Of a stretch of 64,000 nt of DNA, positions 25,701 to 34,418 are shown piece by piece. Numbering within the stretch: the stretch's first letter is position 1; the number at the start of each line of letters is the position of its first letter. The stretch lies in the NCBI GenBank assembly GCA_013099195.1, contig CP039999.1, positions 434,001-498,000 of the forward strand, in the 5' to 3' direction. The position numbers were made by a program, and so were the translations under genes. Source of the DNA: Candidatus Saccharibacteria bacterium oral taxon 488 (GTDB lineage Bacteria > Patescibacteriota > Saccharimonadia > Saccharimonadales > Saccharimonadaceae). The notes under the pieces were generated by a model. The model had not been told where the DNA came from. It made no database searches and worked only from the letters and a program-made list of their open reading frames with translations.

Positions 25701-27305
25701 TCAGCCCGCCAGCCGGCACCAAGCATTTAACTCTTCTGCCAGCTGCTTCATCGGCACGGCAGTCTTGATGCCTGGCGCGAGGATGCCTTTTGGATCAAAG
25801 ATATGCTTGATTTTTGCATACAGATCACGCTCCTCGGGTGTGAGCGTTGGCTGAACAAATGCCGCCTTGAGCCGACCCTCGCCGCCAAATCCCGCAAACG
25901 ACCCTTCATGGCTAGTCACGATCCGCGCCATATCCGAGCAGAGTTTGAGGATACGTTGGCGGTCACTGACCTTTTTGCTCGAGAATACCGGATAGCTATT
26001 GATCATACCAGTCGTCGCGTCAATAAACAGCGGCATGGCCACGCCATACTCTTTCTCGAGTGCGCGCATCGACTTGATAAAGCCGTCCAGCTGCACGCCC
26101 GGCAGCCACATCCCCGAGAATACCTGCGGCACGACACCGTGCTCATCGGCGGGATGCTCCGCCAGAGTCAGCACTGAATGCAGCGTAAATGCCTCTTTCA
26201 TTTCCATATCGCGTAGCTCAACCTGCACGGCTGTACCACCGCGAAGCGCGCGCAGTAGCTTTTTGGTGGCCTTGTTGCGCGCCCGGTCCGAAAACGCGTG
26301 AAAGAGCGCCACCACCACGCCACCGCGATAGCATTCTTTTGGCGCCCATGCTAGTTTTTTACCCTGCGCCGCTGCCCGCGAAAAGAGTCGCCCGTCGATC
26401 AGCTCGACCGTCGAGGCGCCCGCTTGCAGCGCCGTGTCAACCGCCGCCTGCGCTGCATTCATTGAACTATACGCGGCGCTCACTACGGTCAGTTCTGGAT
26501 GGATGAAGTCAGCCTTCATAATTAGCTCGCCGATAATACCGAGGCTGCCTTGAGCGCCGACAAACAGCGGCGTGAGGTCAAACGAACCATCGCGCTGCCG
26601 CACCTGGGCGATACTCGAAAAGCCGGCCATCTCTGGCGCGCTAGCATCAATCCGAGCAATCAGCGCTTCATTATCCGTTATCAAATTATCCAGCTGCCGG
26701 TACAATTCGCCCTCAAATGTTGCCAGGCCCTTTTTCTTGCTCAGCTCGCGCTTTGACAGCCGGCCAGTCTGCACGATATCGCCACTTGATAAGACAACTT
26801 CCATCTGGTGAATTGACTGACTCAATAGACCGTACGCCGAGGACAGCATGCCGGTCGCCTCAGTACTAATCGCACCGCCAATCGTGCCGTCCTCACCCGT
26901 CAATGAAATTTCCGGCAGACCCAAACCCTTATGCGTTGACAGCACCGCTTGCGCTGCTCTATGAGAAATACCCGACTGGAGGTGAATTAGCTGCTGCTTA
27001 GCATCAATTCCGACGACATTATGCATGTGTGCCGCCATGTCGATGGCGATACCGCGCCCGATCGCCGCGCCCGTACTATCCGTGCCATGTCCGCGCGCAT
27101 ACACCGGCAGGACGTGACCCTTCTCCGCCAGCTGCGAACAAAACCGCAAAACCTTGCGCACATCACTCGTGTCCGCCACTCGTGCGATCAACTCCGGCTG
27201 CCGCGCCAGCACGCTCCCGTCCCGCTGCGCATCCGCCAAAGCACCGTCATGCATCACCACTTCACCCGTCAGATGTTCATTCAAATACGTCGCAACCTTA
27301 TTCAT
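25701..27305 (-). CDS. FAD-binding oxidase/dehydrogenase, GlcD/VAO type
   Basis: 534 residues of the vanillyl-alcohol-oxidase-like flavoprotein family (glycolate or D-lactate dehydrogenase type). FAD-binding PCMH domain at about 35-215: PVYARGHGTDSTGAAIGRG for the pyrophosphate, and GEDGTIGGAISTEATGMLSSAYG. C-terminal cap domain ends in HIFDPKGILAPGIK, the usual family ending. No iron-sulfur domain and no signal peptide, so cytosolic. The substrate is not predictable. AAAGGGGG precedes the ATG. Confidence 0.88.
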   Translation of the reverse strand: MNKVATYLNEHLTGEVVMHDGALADAQRDGSVLARQPELIARVADTSDVRKVLRFCSQLAEKGHVLPVYARGHGTDSTGAAIGRGIAIDMAAHMHNVVGIDAKQQLIHLQSGISHRAAQAVLSTHKGLGLPEISLTGEDGTIGGAISTEATGMLSSAYGLLSQSIHQMEVVLSSGDIVQTGRLSKRELSKKKGLATFEGELYRQLDNLITDNEALIARIDASAPEMAGFSSIAQVRQRDGSFDLTPLFVGAQGSLGIIGELIMKADFIHPELTVVSAAYSSMNAAQAAVDTALQAGASTVELIDGRLFSRAAAQGKKLAWAPKECYRGGVVVALFHAFSDRARNKATKKLLRALRGGTAVQVELRDMEMKEAFTLHSVLTLAEHPADEHGVVPQVFSGMWLPGVQLDGFIKSMRALEKEYGVAMPLFIDATTGMINSYPVFSSKKVSDRQRILKLCSDMARIVTSHEGSFAGFGGEGRLKAAFVQPTLTPEERDLYAKIKHIFDPKGILAPGIKTAVPMKQLAEELNAWCRLAG

Positions 27306-27329
27306 AGTCCCCCTTTTTCTGTTAGTTTC

Positions 27330-27358
27330 ATGATAGCACGGTCGAAGTGGGGCGTAAA
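27330..27358 (-). promoter_or_regulatory. Promoter of the FAD oxidase gene
   Basis: TTTACG, 17 bp, TATCAT on the minus strand with TGC before the -10; divergent from the tRNA-Leu(UAG) promoter. Confidence 0.55.
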
Positions 27359-27363
27359 GTGTA

Positions 27364-27392
27364 TTGCTCGAGGGCGACGGGTTGTGTATAAT
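27364..27392 (+). promoter_or_regulatory. Promoter of tRNA-Leu(UAG)-tRNA-Val
   Basis: TTGCTC, 17 bp, TATAAT on the plus strand, about 50 nt before the tRNA. Confidence 0.65.
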
Positions 27393-27444
27393 TGAGGGGT
27401 GGATGCGCCTGAAAGTACCGTGCGCGTCTTTGACAGTTAGCTAT

Positions 27445-27529
27445 GCGGATGTGGTGGAATTGGTAGACACGCATGCCTTAGGAGCATGTGCCTCACGGCG
27501 TGAAGGTTCAAGTCCTTTCATCCGCACCA
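27445..27529 (+). tRNA. tRNA-Leu (UAG)
   Basis: 85 nt with encoded CCA. Acceptor GCGGATG/CATCCGC is identical to the Leu(CAG) gene; the anticodon loop CTTAGGA gives UAG; long variable arm; T loop TTCAAGT. Confidence 0.95.
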
Positions 27530-27543
27530 AGGTTTTATTTTAT

Positions 27544-27620
27544 GGGAGATTAGCTCAGTTGGCTAGAGCGCACGATTCACATTCGTGAGGTCACAGGTTC
27601 GAGCCCTGTATTTCCCACCA
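27544..27620 (+). tRNA. tRNA-Val (CAC)
   Basis: 77 nt with encoded CCA. Acceptor GGGAGAT/ATTTCCC; D loop with GG; anticodon stem CACGA/TCGTG around TTCACAT gives CAC; T loop TTCGAGC. 14 nt behind tRNA-Leu(UAG), so cotranscribed. Confidence 0.93.
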
Positions 27621-27632
27621 TTTAATATTGAT

Positions 27633-28175
27633 ATGAATATGGAATCTTTTTACGTTACATCGACCCGTCTTGACATAGAAATGGAAACCGAACCTCATCC
27701 GTCTGGTCTGGTTATATTTTCACGAAAATTATCCCCCGACGGAGAGCCAATAGGACACATAATAGTGTCTCCTGAAAACCATCACACGGATATATACTGT
27801 AAGTATCTTGAGGAAAACAAGCCGCTACCATTAGAGCGTAAGAGTTGGGGGATAAGTTTTAATCAAAGCTCCAGCCAAAGCGGCGTAGTTCCAAATTATT
27901 TTACACGAGTAGAGCCCGCCTATGGAATATGTATACCCCCATCCGACAATATACCTGATTGCCCCACCCTGCTAATAGCTGAAACAAGAAACAAAAGAGT
28001 ACCAGAATTAGCTCATCAAAGACTGAGCATAGACCCGATACACATTAAGATGGCAATTCAAGCCCTAGGTATAGTGATGGAAAATCCAGATATTTTACAT
28101 AGGACCGACGACAAGACCAGATTAATGCATTTTTCCGAAGATCAGCTTAATGAACAGTCTGTGACCATCTATTAA
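27633..28175 (+). CDS. Hypothetical protein behind tRNA-Val
   Basis: 180 residues from MNMESFYVTST, not recognised. Mixed alpha/beta composition, no membrane segment; contains SRKLSPDGEPIGHIIVSPENH and a C-terminal helical stretch. The start is 12 nt after the tRNA CCA with no Shine-Dalgarno site, so the message probably comes from the tRNA transcript after 3' processing. A second ATG at 27639 is equally possible. Base composition is more AT-rich than the flanking housekeeping genes. Confidence 0.7.
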   Translation: MNMESFYVTSTRLDIEMETEPHPSGLVIFSRKLSPDGEPIGHIIVSPENHHTDIYCKYLEENKPLPLERKSWGISFNQSSSQSGVVPNYFTRVEPAYGICIPPSDNIPDCPTLLIAETRNKRVPELAHQRLSIDPIHIKMAIQALGIVMENPDILHRTDDKTRLMHFSEDQLNEQSVTIY

Positions 28176-28428
28176 AGGTCCTATGGTCAAAACTAGCTAT
28201 TAAATACAATCCCCCTACTCTTTTTATTTTCTCTCACTCATGGTAAATTTTATATTTAAGAGGATAACTATACTCGTGATCGGCCTAGTGCTACAATATA
28301 ACCGTCTTATCAATCAAGGTATTCGAAATTACATACTCCCAGAGAGCATCCCCCACATAGTCATATGATACCATATATGTGGGGCGGGTCAAATCCGATC
28401 CATCCTACTAATTTTCGAACGCCTGTGC
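28176..28428. other. Intergenic region with a hairpin and a possible promoter
   Basis: No gene seen. It contains TGCTACAAT (28289-28297, an extended -10 without a good -35) and a 9-bp hairpin, CCCCACATA pairing with TATGTGGGG, at 28351-28384 with a 16-nt loop that itself contains ATATG/CATAT. No U tract follows. It may be an unrecognised small RNA or a protein-binding element. Confidence 0.35.
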
Positions 28429-28434
28429 TATATT
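28429..28434 (+). promoter_or_regulatory. -10 element before the interrupted gene
   Basis: TATATT with TGC before it, ending 10 nt before the ATG at 28445. The -35 is weak. Confidence 0.4.
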
Positions 28435-28444
28435 AAAAAGCAGT

Positions 28445-28885
28445 ATGAAGGAACAATGGCGTTCATCACCCCGACCACTAGAGCAAGAATGACTGGAAGA
28501 TCAGCAGCCGAAGGGCGAGGCGGGTGCAGATGGGGCTCAAAAGGAGTGGCGTGAAGTGGTAGTGCAGGATTTAGAAACGGCAAAGCATGGCTCACCTGGT
28601 CGAAAGCTCCCTGTTAAGGCAGCATATTCAAAGGGTGACATGGAAGTAACGGTCTTTGACGCGACACCAGACCATGACGTCTACATGAGAATTTCCTGCA
28701 GAGGAGTAGCCAGAAACATCAGACTTCAACGATCAGACCCAGAGGGTGCTCTGCTAGCTCGGTTTGGTCCAGAGCTTGGCGCAGACATGATTCGCGTTAT
28801 TCGACATGAACCCGAGGTAGATCGACACGATGTGAGTCGAAGGTTTTTTGAGACTGTCAATGCTATCCTATCAGAAACCGAATGA
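28445..28885 (+). CDS. Hypothetical protein with an in-frame TGA near its N-terminus
   Basis: Not recognised. The frame runs from ATG 28445 (MKEQWRSSPRPLEQE), meets TGA at codon 16 (28490-28492), and continues open to 28885 with a hydrophilic Gln/Glu/Gly linker and then an alpha/beta domain (YSKGDMEVTVFDATPDHDVYMRISCRG, ending in a helix RRFFETVNAIL). Two readings: a gene with a nonsense mutation, or a real start at GTG 28556, which has AAGGAG 9 nt upstream and would give 109 residues. The good spacing of that site makes the shorter form credible. Confidence 0.55.
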
Positions 28886-29012
28886 TTAAATAGACCATCA
28901 TGGTGGTTAATAGAGGCTGCTTAAGAGGTTACTGCCACTTGAGTATACCTGTCTGTCACATAGCAACAGCCCTAGAGACTCCTCCACCTCCACCACAAAC
29001 GTAATCCAGTGT

Positions 29013-29018
29013 TATACT
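29013..29018 (+). promoter_or_regulatory. orn -10 element, leaderless
   Basis: TATACT with TGT before it (extended -10), ending 6 nt before the ATG. No recognisable -35 or Shine-Dalgarno. Confidence 0.5.
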
Positions 29019-29024
29019 ATTACC

Positions 29025-29609
29025 ATGAACACCAACACCGAATACGACCCGCCTCCACCCGGCCTCTTTGTCTGGATGGATTTGGAATATACGACGACCG
29101 ATGTTGATACGGCGCGGGTACTTGAAGTCGCGGCGATTATCACCAACCGCCAGTTGGAGCAAATTGGCGAGCCGTTTTCTTTGACCTGCAAGCCCGATGA
29201 CTTCTCTGGGCATTCTATGTCTGAATCAGTTGTCGATATGCACACACAAAATGGTCTACTGAACGATGTCTCCGCGTCAACATATAACGAGGCCGCACTC
29301 GAAAAGCAAGCGCTCAATTGGCTACAGCAAACCGCAGATGATGCTGTTTTGATTCACTGCGGCTATTATCTGCAATGTGATCGCGAGATCCTCGCAAAGC
29401 GCATGCCCGCACTATACGAGCGTTTGGGATTCCGGCAACTTGACGTGCGTTGCCTCGAGGAAATAGCCGATGCTTGGACGAGCCAGGGGCGATATCGACG
29501 AACTAACAGCCACAACCACCGTGCGCTCGGCGATGTGAGGGAAGCGATTTTATTAGCTGGGAAGTATAAAGAGCGGTTTGTGCCGCAAGAAATGTTACAC
29601 GATACTTAG
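29025..29609 (+). CDS. orn: Oligoribonuclease-like DEDDh exonuclease
   Basis: 3'-5' exonuclease degrading very short RNAs, including pGpG. 194 residues. DEDD motif I VWMDLEYTTTD (Orn has WxDxE), motif II around HCGYYLQCDREIL, and motif III HNHRALGDVREAI with the catalytic His and Asp. Family members usually open with LIWIDLEMTGL, so the TTTD after the Glu is slightly divergent. The gene stands alone. Confidence 0.87.
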   Translation: MNTNTEYDPPPPGLFVWMDLEYTTTDVDTARVLEVAAIITNRQLEQIGEPFSLTCKPDDFSGHSMSESVVDMHTQNGLLNDVSASTYNEAALEKQALNWLQQTADDAVLIHCGYYLQCDREILAKRMPALYERLGFRQLDVRCLEEIADAWTSQGRYRRTNSHNHRALGDVREAILLAGKYKERFVPQEMLHDT

Positions 29610-29651
29610 ATAAAAGATAGGTACAACCACTGATAATTCAGCCAACCAACC

Positions 29652-29680
29652 TTCTCATCTCCGCCCATCTGTGCTACAAT
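29652..29680 (+). promoter_or_regulatory. typA promoter
   Basis: TTCTCA, 17 bp, TACAAT on the plus strand with TGC before the -10. Confidence 0.5.
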
Positions 29681-29695
29681 TAATCACCAAAGGAA

Positions 29696-29716
29696 GGTCT
29701 GCGTTAACATCAGACC
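29696..29716 (+). promoter_or_regulatory. Hairpin between the Shine-Dalgarno site and the typA start
   Basis: GGTCTG pairs with CAGACC around a 9-nt loop. AAAGGAA lies just before it and ATATTTTT plus ATG just after. Linear spacing between the site and the ATG is about 28 nt, too long, but the hairpin would reduce it to about 8. A following T5 run also makes it look like a weak attenuator. Confidence 0.45.
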
Positions 29717-29724
29717 ATATTTTT

Positions 29725-31548
29725 ATGAAGGACGCTAGCAAGATTCGAAATATTGCCATTATTGCCCACGTCGATCACGGCAAGACGACCATGGTTGATG
29801 GGCTGCTCAAACAGTCGCGCACATTCCGCGACAATCAGGCTGAGATGAGCCAAGAATTGATCATGGATTCGGGCGATCAGGAACACGAACGCGGTATCAC
29901 CATCACCGCCAAACAAACCTCGATTTTTTACGGTGATTATAAAATTAACATCATCGACACGCCGGGACACGCTGACTTTTCAGGCGAAGTCGAGCGGACT
30001 TTGCAGATGGCGGACGGCGTCTTACTGATCGTTGATGCGCAGGAAGGACCAATGCCGCAGACGAAGTTTGTGCTGAGCAAGGCGCTAGAACTGGGCTTGA
30101 AGCCAGTGGTGGTGATTAATAAAATTGACAAGCCAGCCAGGCGGATTGCTGAAGTTGAAGACGAGCTGAGCGATCTGTTTTTGGAGCTAGCGACCGATGA
30201 TAGTCAACTGCATTATCCGATTTATTACGCTATCGGGCGCGATGGCAAAGCGTGGCGGGAGATTCCTGCTGACCCGAGCGAAAACGCTGATCTCACGCCA
30301 ATTTTTGAAGCGATTATCAATGATATCCCGGCGCCGAGCGTCACAACTGACGGCGGGTTTCAGATGCTGGTGACCAGTTTGCAGTACGATACCTTCCAAG
30401 GTAAATATGCCATCGGGCGGATCGCTCGCGGGTCGGTCAAGCGCGGCCTAGCAGTCAGTTTGCTGAAGCACGGCGAGATGTCAGGCTCAGCACGAATCGA
30501 GAAAGTTTTTGGCTACCGCGGGCTGAACCGCGAAGAGCTTGACGAGGCGTTTGCTGGCGACATCGTGGCGTTGGTTGGCGTAGCTGAAGCGCACATTGGC
30601 GATACCATTGCCGACAAAGAACAGCCGGAAGCCTTGCCGGCGATTGCCATTGAAGCGCCGACGCTGAGCATGTACCTGGGTCCGAACACCAGCCCAATGA
30701 AAGGGCGCGAGGGCGAATTTACCACCTCGCGGCAAATTGGCGACCGATTGCGACGGGAACTGGAAACCAACGTAGCGCTACGCGTCGAAGAAAACGGCAT
30801 CGGCTTTACGGTGTCTGGCCGCGGCGAACTACACCTCAGCGTCTTGATCGAGACCATGCGGCGCGAAGGCTTTGAGTTTGAAGTTGGCCGGCCGCAAGTG
30901 GTCACCATCACCGAGGACGGCGTCGAAAAAGAGCCGATTGAAGAATTACAAATCGAAATTAGCAGCGAATTTATCGGCGCGATCAGCCAGGAGTTGGGTG
31001 CGCGCCATGCTGAGATGAAATCGCAAGAAACCACCGCTAGTGGCGCTACCCGTATGACCTATGTACTGCCGACCAGGGCGTTGATTGGCCTGCGCAACGT
31101 GCTGTTGACCGCTACCAAAGGCACCGTGATCATGAATTCCCTGCCACATGGCTATCAACCGCTGGGCGGTAAATTACCAAAGACCCGCGGCGGCGTGCTC
31201 ATCGCCTTTGAAGCTGGCACCACCACGCCGTATGCACTGCAGGCGGCCGAAGCGCGCGGCGAGCTCTTGGTCGGGCCAGGCACGGAAGTCTACGCCGGGA
31301 TGATCGTCGGTATTTATAACCGCCAAGAAGACATCGAAATTAATGTCTGCAAGGCTAAGCACCTGACCAACATGCGCTCCAAATCGTCCGATGGCACAGT
31401 GCAACTGACGCCATTTACACAGTTCAGCCTGGAGCAATGCATCGACTTTATCGAGGACGACGAGCTGCTGGAGGTGACGCCAAAATCCCTGCGCCTGCGC
31501 AAACGCTTCCTCGACGCTAATGAGCGAAAACGCGCCGCCAAGCGGTAG
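29725..31548 (+). CDS. typA: Ribosome-associated GTPase TypA/BipA
   Basis: Translational GTPase of the EF-G superfamily involved in ribosome assembly and stress or cold adaptation. 607 residues from MKDASKIRNIAIIAHVDHGKTT. P-loop AHVDHGKTTM, switch I RGITITAKQTS, switch II DTPGHADFSGEVERTL, NKID guanine-binding motif, then domains II, III and V and the BipA-specific C-terminal domain from about residue 480. The start at 29725 fits the family; an in-frame GTG at 29671 overlaps the -10 element. Confidence 0.96.
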   Translation: MKDASKIRNIAIIAHVDHGKTTMVDGLLKQSRTFRDNQAEMSQELIMDSGDQEHERGITITAKQTSIFYGDYKINIIDTPGHADFSGEVERTLQMADGVLLIVDAQEGPMPQTKFVLSKALELGLKPVVVINKIDKPARRIAEVEDELSDLFLELATDDSQLHYPIYYAIGRDGKAWREIPADPSENADLTPIFEAIINDIPAPSVTTDGGFQMLVTSLQYDTFQGKYAIGRIARGSVKRGLAVSLLKHGEMSGSARIEKVFGYRGLNREELDEAFAGDIVALVGVAEAHIGDTIADKEQPEALPAIAIEAPTLSMYLGPNTSPMKGREGEFTTSRQIGDRLRRELETNVALRVEENGIGFTVSGRGELHLSVLIETMRREGFEFEVGRPQVVTITEDGVEKEPIEELQIEISSEFIGAISQELGARHAEMKSQETTASGATRMTYVLPTRALIGLRNVLLTATKGTVIMNSLPHGYQPLGGKLPKTRGGVLIAFEAGTTTPYALQAAEARGELLVGPGTEVYAGMIVGIYNRQEDIEINVCKAKHLTNMRSKSSDGTVQLTPFTQFSLEQCIDFIEDDELLEVTPKSLRLRKRFLDANERKRAAKR

Positions 31549-31629
31549 ATCACCTACCCCGACAAACTCCCGATTGGCAAAATACACAAGAAACTTAACG
31601 CTACTATAGATTATCCCACGGTAACACGC

Positions 31630-31635
31630 TATACT
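31630..31635 (+). promoter_or_regulatory. Trehalase gene -10 element, leaderless
   Basis: TATACT ending 7 nt before the ATG at 31643; no Shine-Dalgarno site. Confidence 0.5.
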
Positions 31636-31642
31636 TAACCAT

Positions 31643-33241
31643 ATGCTTCCCAAAAAAACCACAACAATTATCAAGCGCACGTTAGCACGCACCGCCCAGC
31701 GCATCACACCAATCGACCGCAAAGATCCCGACGAAAAGCTCGGGCAGTTGTTTCATGAGGTGCAGTCACACCGCGTGTTTGCTGATGGTAAAACTTTCGT
31801 CGATCTCGTGCCGCGAAAGCGCGCCACCCGCATCCTCCAGGAGTATCGCCTGGCCCGACGTGATCCCAACTTTCGGCTGGATGAATTTGTGAAGCTACAT
31901 TTTTATGAATTTGAATCGCCGGTCAAAAAGGTGAGCTTTGTCCAGGCGGACTCTGCCAGACAGCACGTCACCAATCTCTGGCCGCTGCTCATCCGCCGCG
32001 CCCACAAGTCGAAGGGTTCGCTGATCGCCCTGCCGCATGACTACGTGGTGCCGGGCGGTCGATTTGCTGAGCAATTTTACTGGGATACGTATTTTATCAT
32101 GCTGGGTCTGGCGGTGGACGGCAAGTGGAAGCTAATCGACGGCATGATGAAAAATTATGTGTACATGATTCAGCGTTTTGGTTTCATTCCGACTGCTAAT
32201 CGGACGTACTTTCTCAGTCGCAGCCAGCCGCCGTTTTTTGCAGCGATGGTCAAGCTCCTCGCCAGCAAACCCGGCCGGCGTGCCCCAAGCTTGACTTATC
32301 TCGAGTACTTTCCCTCACTACTGGCCGAATACAAGTTCTGGATGAAAGGCCAGCGCAAGCTTTCGAGCATCGACTTTATGGCTACCAACCGCGTGGTAGC
32401 CATGCCTGATGACCAGGTGCTCAATCGCTACTACGACGACAAGGCCACGCCGCGTCCAGAAAGTCGCCGCGAAGATATCGAAACTGCTCGGAACAGTCGC
32501 TCCGCCAACAAGACTAAGGTCTATCTCGACCTGCGGGCCGGGGCTGAGAGTGGTTGGGATTTCAGCTCGCGCTGGTTTAGTGATCCGCACGACATTGAAA
32601 CGATTCAAACGACCGACCTCGTGCCGATTGACCTGAATTGTTTATTGTACGAACTAGAGATGACGATCGCCCATTGTTACGGTGTACTGCGCCAGGCGCC
32701 GCTCAAGAAACGCTTCATCCGTCTGGCCGAGCGCCGCGCCGAGAGCATCCGCCAGCACTGTTGGAATGAAACCGACGGCTTTTTCTATGATTATAATTTC
32801 CGCACCGGTCATCAGACGAGCCACGCCACGCTGGCCGGCGTCTTCCCGCTCTACAGCGGTATCGTCACCAAGAAACAAGCCAAACGCGTGGCCGAGAAAT
32901 TAGAGCGCGAGTTTTTGCGTGATGGTGGACTGCGGATGACGCTGGTTGATAACGGCCAGCAGTGGGACGCGCCGAATGGCTGGGCGCCGCTGCAGTGGGT
33001 GGCGGTTTGCGGTTTGAAGCGGTATGGGCTGGATGAGCTAGCGGAAGAAATTAGAAAGCGCTGGCTGGCTTCGACCGAGCGCGTCTTTGCCGATCAGGGC
33101 AAGATGATCGAAAAATATGATGTCGATAGTGAATCACGCATCGGCGGTGGCGGTGAGTATCCGTTGCAAGACGGCTTTGGCTGGACTAACGGCGTGTATG
33201 CGGCGCTGTATGATCGGTTTGACGAGCGCTGCCCGAGATAA
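31643..33241 (+). CDS. Trehalase, GH37 family
   Basis: Hydrolyses alpha,alpha-trehalose to two glucose molecules. 532 residues. Trehalase signature 1 is visible as PGGRFAEQFYWDTYF near residue 137 and signature 2 as QWDAPNGWAPLQW near 437; GGGGEYPLQDGFGWTNGV near the C-terminus is the usual family ending. No signal peptide, so probably cytoplasmic, like TreF. It may act with the GH13 enzyme at 44341 on scavenged or stored disaccharides. It converges with rarA, with 1 nt between the stops. Confidence 0.95.
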   Translation: MLPKKTTTIIKRTLARTAQRITPIDRKDPDEKLGQLFHEVQSHRVFADGKTFVDLVPRKRATRILQEYRLARRDPNFRLDEFVKLHFYEFESPVKKVSFVQADSARQHVTNLWPLLIRRAHKSKGSLIALPHDYVVPGGRFAEQFYWDTYFIMLGLAVDGKWKLIDGMMKNYVYMIQRFGFIPTANRTYFLSRSQPPFFAAMVKLLASKPGRRAPSLTYLEYFPSLLAEYKFWMKGQRKLSSIDFMATNRVVAMPDDQVLNRYYDDKATPRPESRREDIETARNSRSANKTKVYLDLRAGAESGWDFSSRWFSDPHDIETIQTTDLVPIDLNCLLYELEMTIAHCYGVLRQAPLKKRFIRLAERRAESIRQHCWNETDGFFYDYNFRTGHQTSHATLAGVFPLYSGIVTKKQAKRVAEKLEREFLRDGGLRMTLVDNGQQWDAPNGWAPLQWVAVCGLKRYGLDELAEEIRKRWLASTERVFADQGKMIEKYDVDSESRIGGGGEYPLQDGFGWTNGVYAALYDRFDERCPR

Positions 33242-33242
33242 T

Positions 33243-34418
33243 CTAACGTTTCGGCGGACGTGGAATATCTTCTGGTAGAAATCCCTTTTCGTGCTGGAAA
33301 CCAGCTTGCCATTTGTAATCTTTACCGTAGCCCAAATCTTTCATCAACTTAGTGGCGGCATTGCGAAGGTGTAGCGGCACTGGCGAGTTTGGGTATTTTT
33401 GCGCCAGAGAAAAGGCGTCATTCATCAAATCAGTGGTCTCACGCGACTTTTGACTGCACGCCAGGGCGATAGCGCAGTGGAATAAATTATATTTGGCCTC
33501 AGGCAAGCCAACGCGCTCCACCGCTTCAAAGGTGGCGACTGCCAGACTTAGCGCGCCGTTACCCACCAGCCCAATGTCTTCTGACGCAAAGATAACCATC
33601 CGCCGCGCGATAAACTTCGGGTCTTCGCCAGCATCAATCATACGCGCCAAATAATATGCCGCAGCCACCGCATCACTACCGCGCAGTGACTTGATGAACG
33701 CCGAGATGACGTCATAATGCGCATCGCCCTTTTTGTCATATCCAGGCAAACGTCGCTGAGCCGCCGCCTTGACGACCTCCGGCGTGACCTTCCCGCCAAA
33801 ACTCAGCGCCAATTCCAAATTACCCAAGGCCACCCGCGCATCGCCATCCGCCAATTCCGCCAGATAGTCCAGGGCTTTGGGCGATACCCGCTTGGTTTGT
33901 TTCAAAACCTTGAGCGCTCGTTTCAATACCAATATAATTTCATCTTTGGTCAGTTGACGGAGCACCAGCACTCGCGTCCGGCTGAGTAGCGGCGTGATCA
34001 CCTCAAAGCTCGGATTCTCAGTGGTTGCCCCAATCAAAGTAATCAGCCCGCTCTCGACATGCGGCAAAAAGGCATCTTGCTGCGCCTTGTTGAAGCGATG
34101 GATTTCATCGACAAACAAAATTGTCCTCAGTCCCAAATTCCAATTCTGCCTGGCGTGTTCGATCACCTTTTCGACGTCTTTTTTGCCACTAGTCACCGCC
34201 GACAACTCGACAAATTCAGCATTAACTTCGCAGGCGATAATTCGCGCCAGCGTCGTTTTGCCCGTGCCCGGCGGCCCCCACAAAATCAAGCTGACCGGCT
34301 CGCCGCGCTTAACAATCTGGTGAAGCAACTCGCCCTCACCCAGCAAATGACTCTGTCCGATCACCTCATCCAGCGTTTGCGGCCGCATCTGTTCGGCCAG
34401 GGGTTGTCGCGTGTCCAT
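33243..34418 (-). CDS. rarA: Replication-associated recombination AAA ATPase RarA/MgsA
   Basis: Clamp-loader-like ATPase acting at stalled replication forks. 391 residues from MDTRQPLAEQMRPQTLDEVIGQ. Walker A GPPGTGKTTLAR, Walker B FVDEIHRFNKAQQDAFLP, sensor 1 IGATTENPSFEV, and the C-terminal tetramerisation domain (GEDPKFIARRMVIFASEDIGL). The ATG overlaps the upstream gene's TAA as TAATG; GTG or TTG codons three and two positions earlier are alternatives. Confidence 0.95.
   Translation of the reverse strand: MDTRQPLAEQMRPQTLDEVIGQSHLLGEGELLHQIVKRGEPVSLILWGPPGTGKTTLARIIACEVNAEFVELSAVTSGKKDVEKVIEHARQNWNLGLRTILFVDEIHRFNKAQQDAFLPHVESGLITLIGATTENPSFEVITPLLSRTRVLVLRQLTKDEIILVLKRALKVLKQTKRVSPKALDYLAELADGDARVALGNLELALSFGGKVTPEVVKAAAQRRLPGYDKKGDAHYDVISAFIKSLRGSDAVAAAYYLARMIDAGEDPKFIARRMVIFASEDIGLVGNGALSLAVATFEAVERVGLPEAKYNLFHCAIALACSQKSRETTDLMNDAFSLAQKYPNSPVPLHLRNAATKLMKDLGYGKDYKWQAGFQHEKGFLPEDIPRPPKR

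Noticed and set aside
28490-28492. TGA read as glycine (code 25)
   Set aside because: The dcd and csoR genes end in TGA that overlaps the next start codon, and other conserved genes end in TGA, so code 11 applies.
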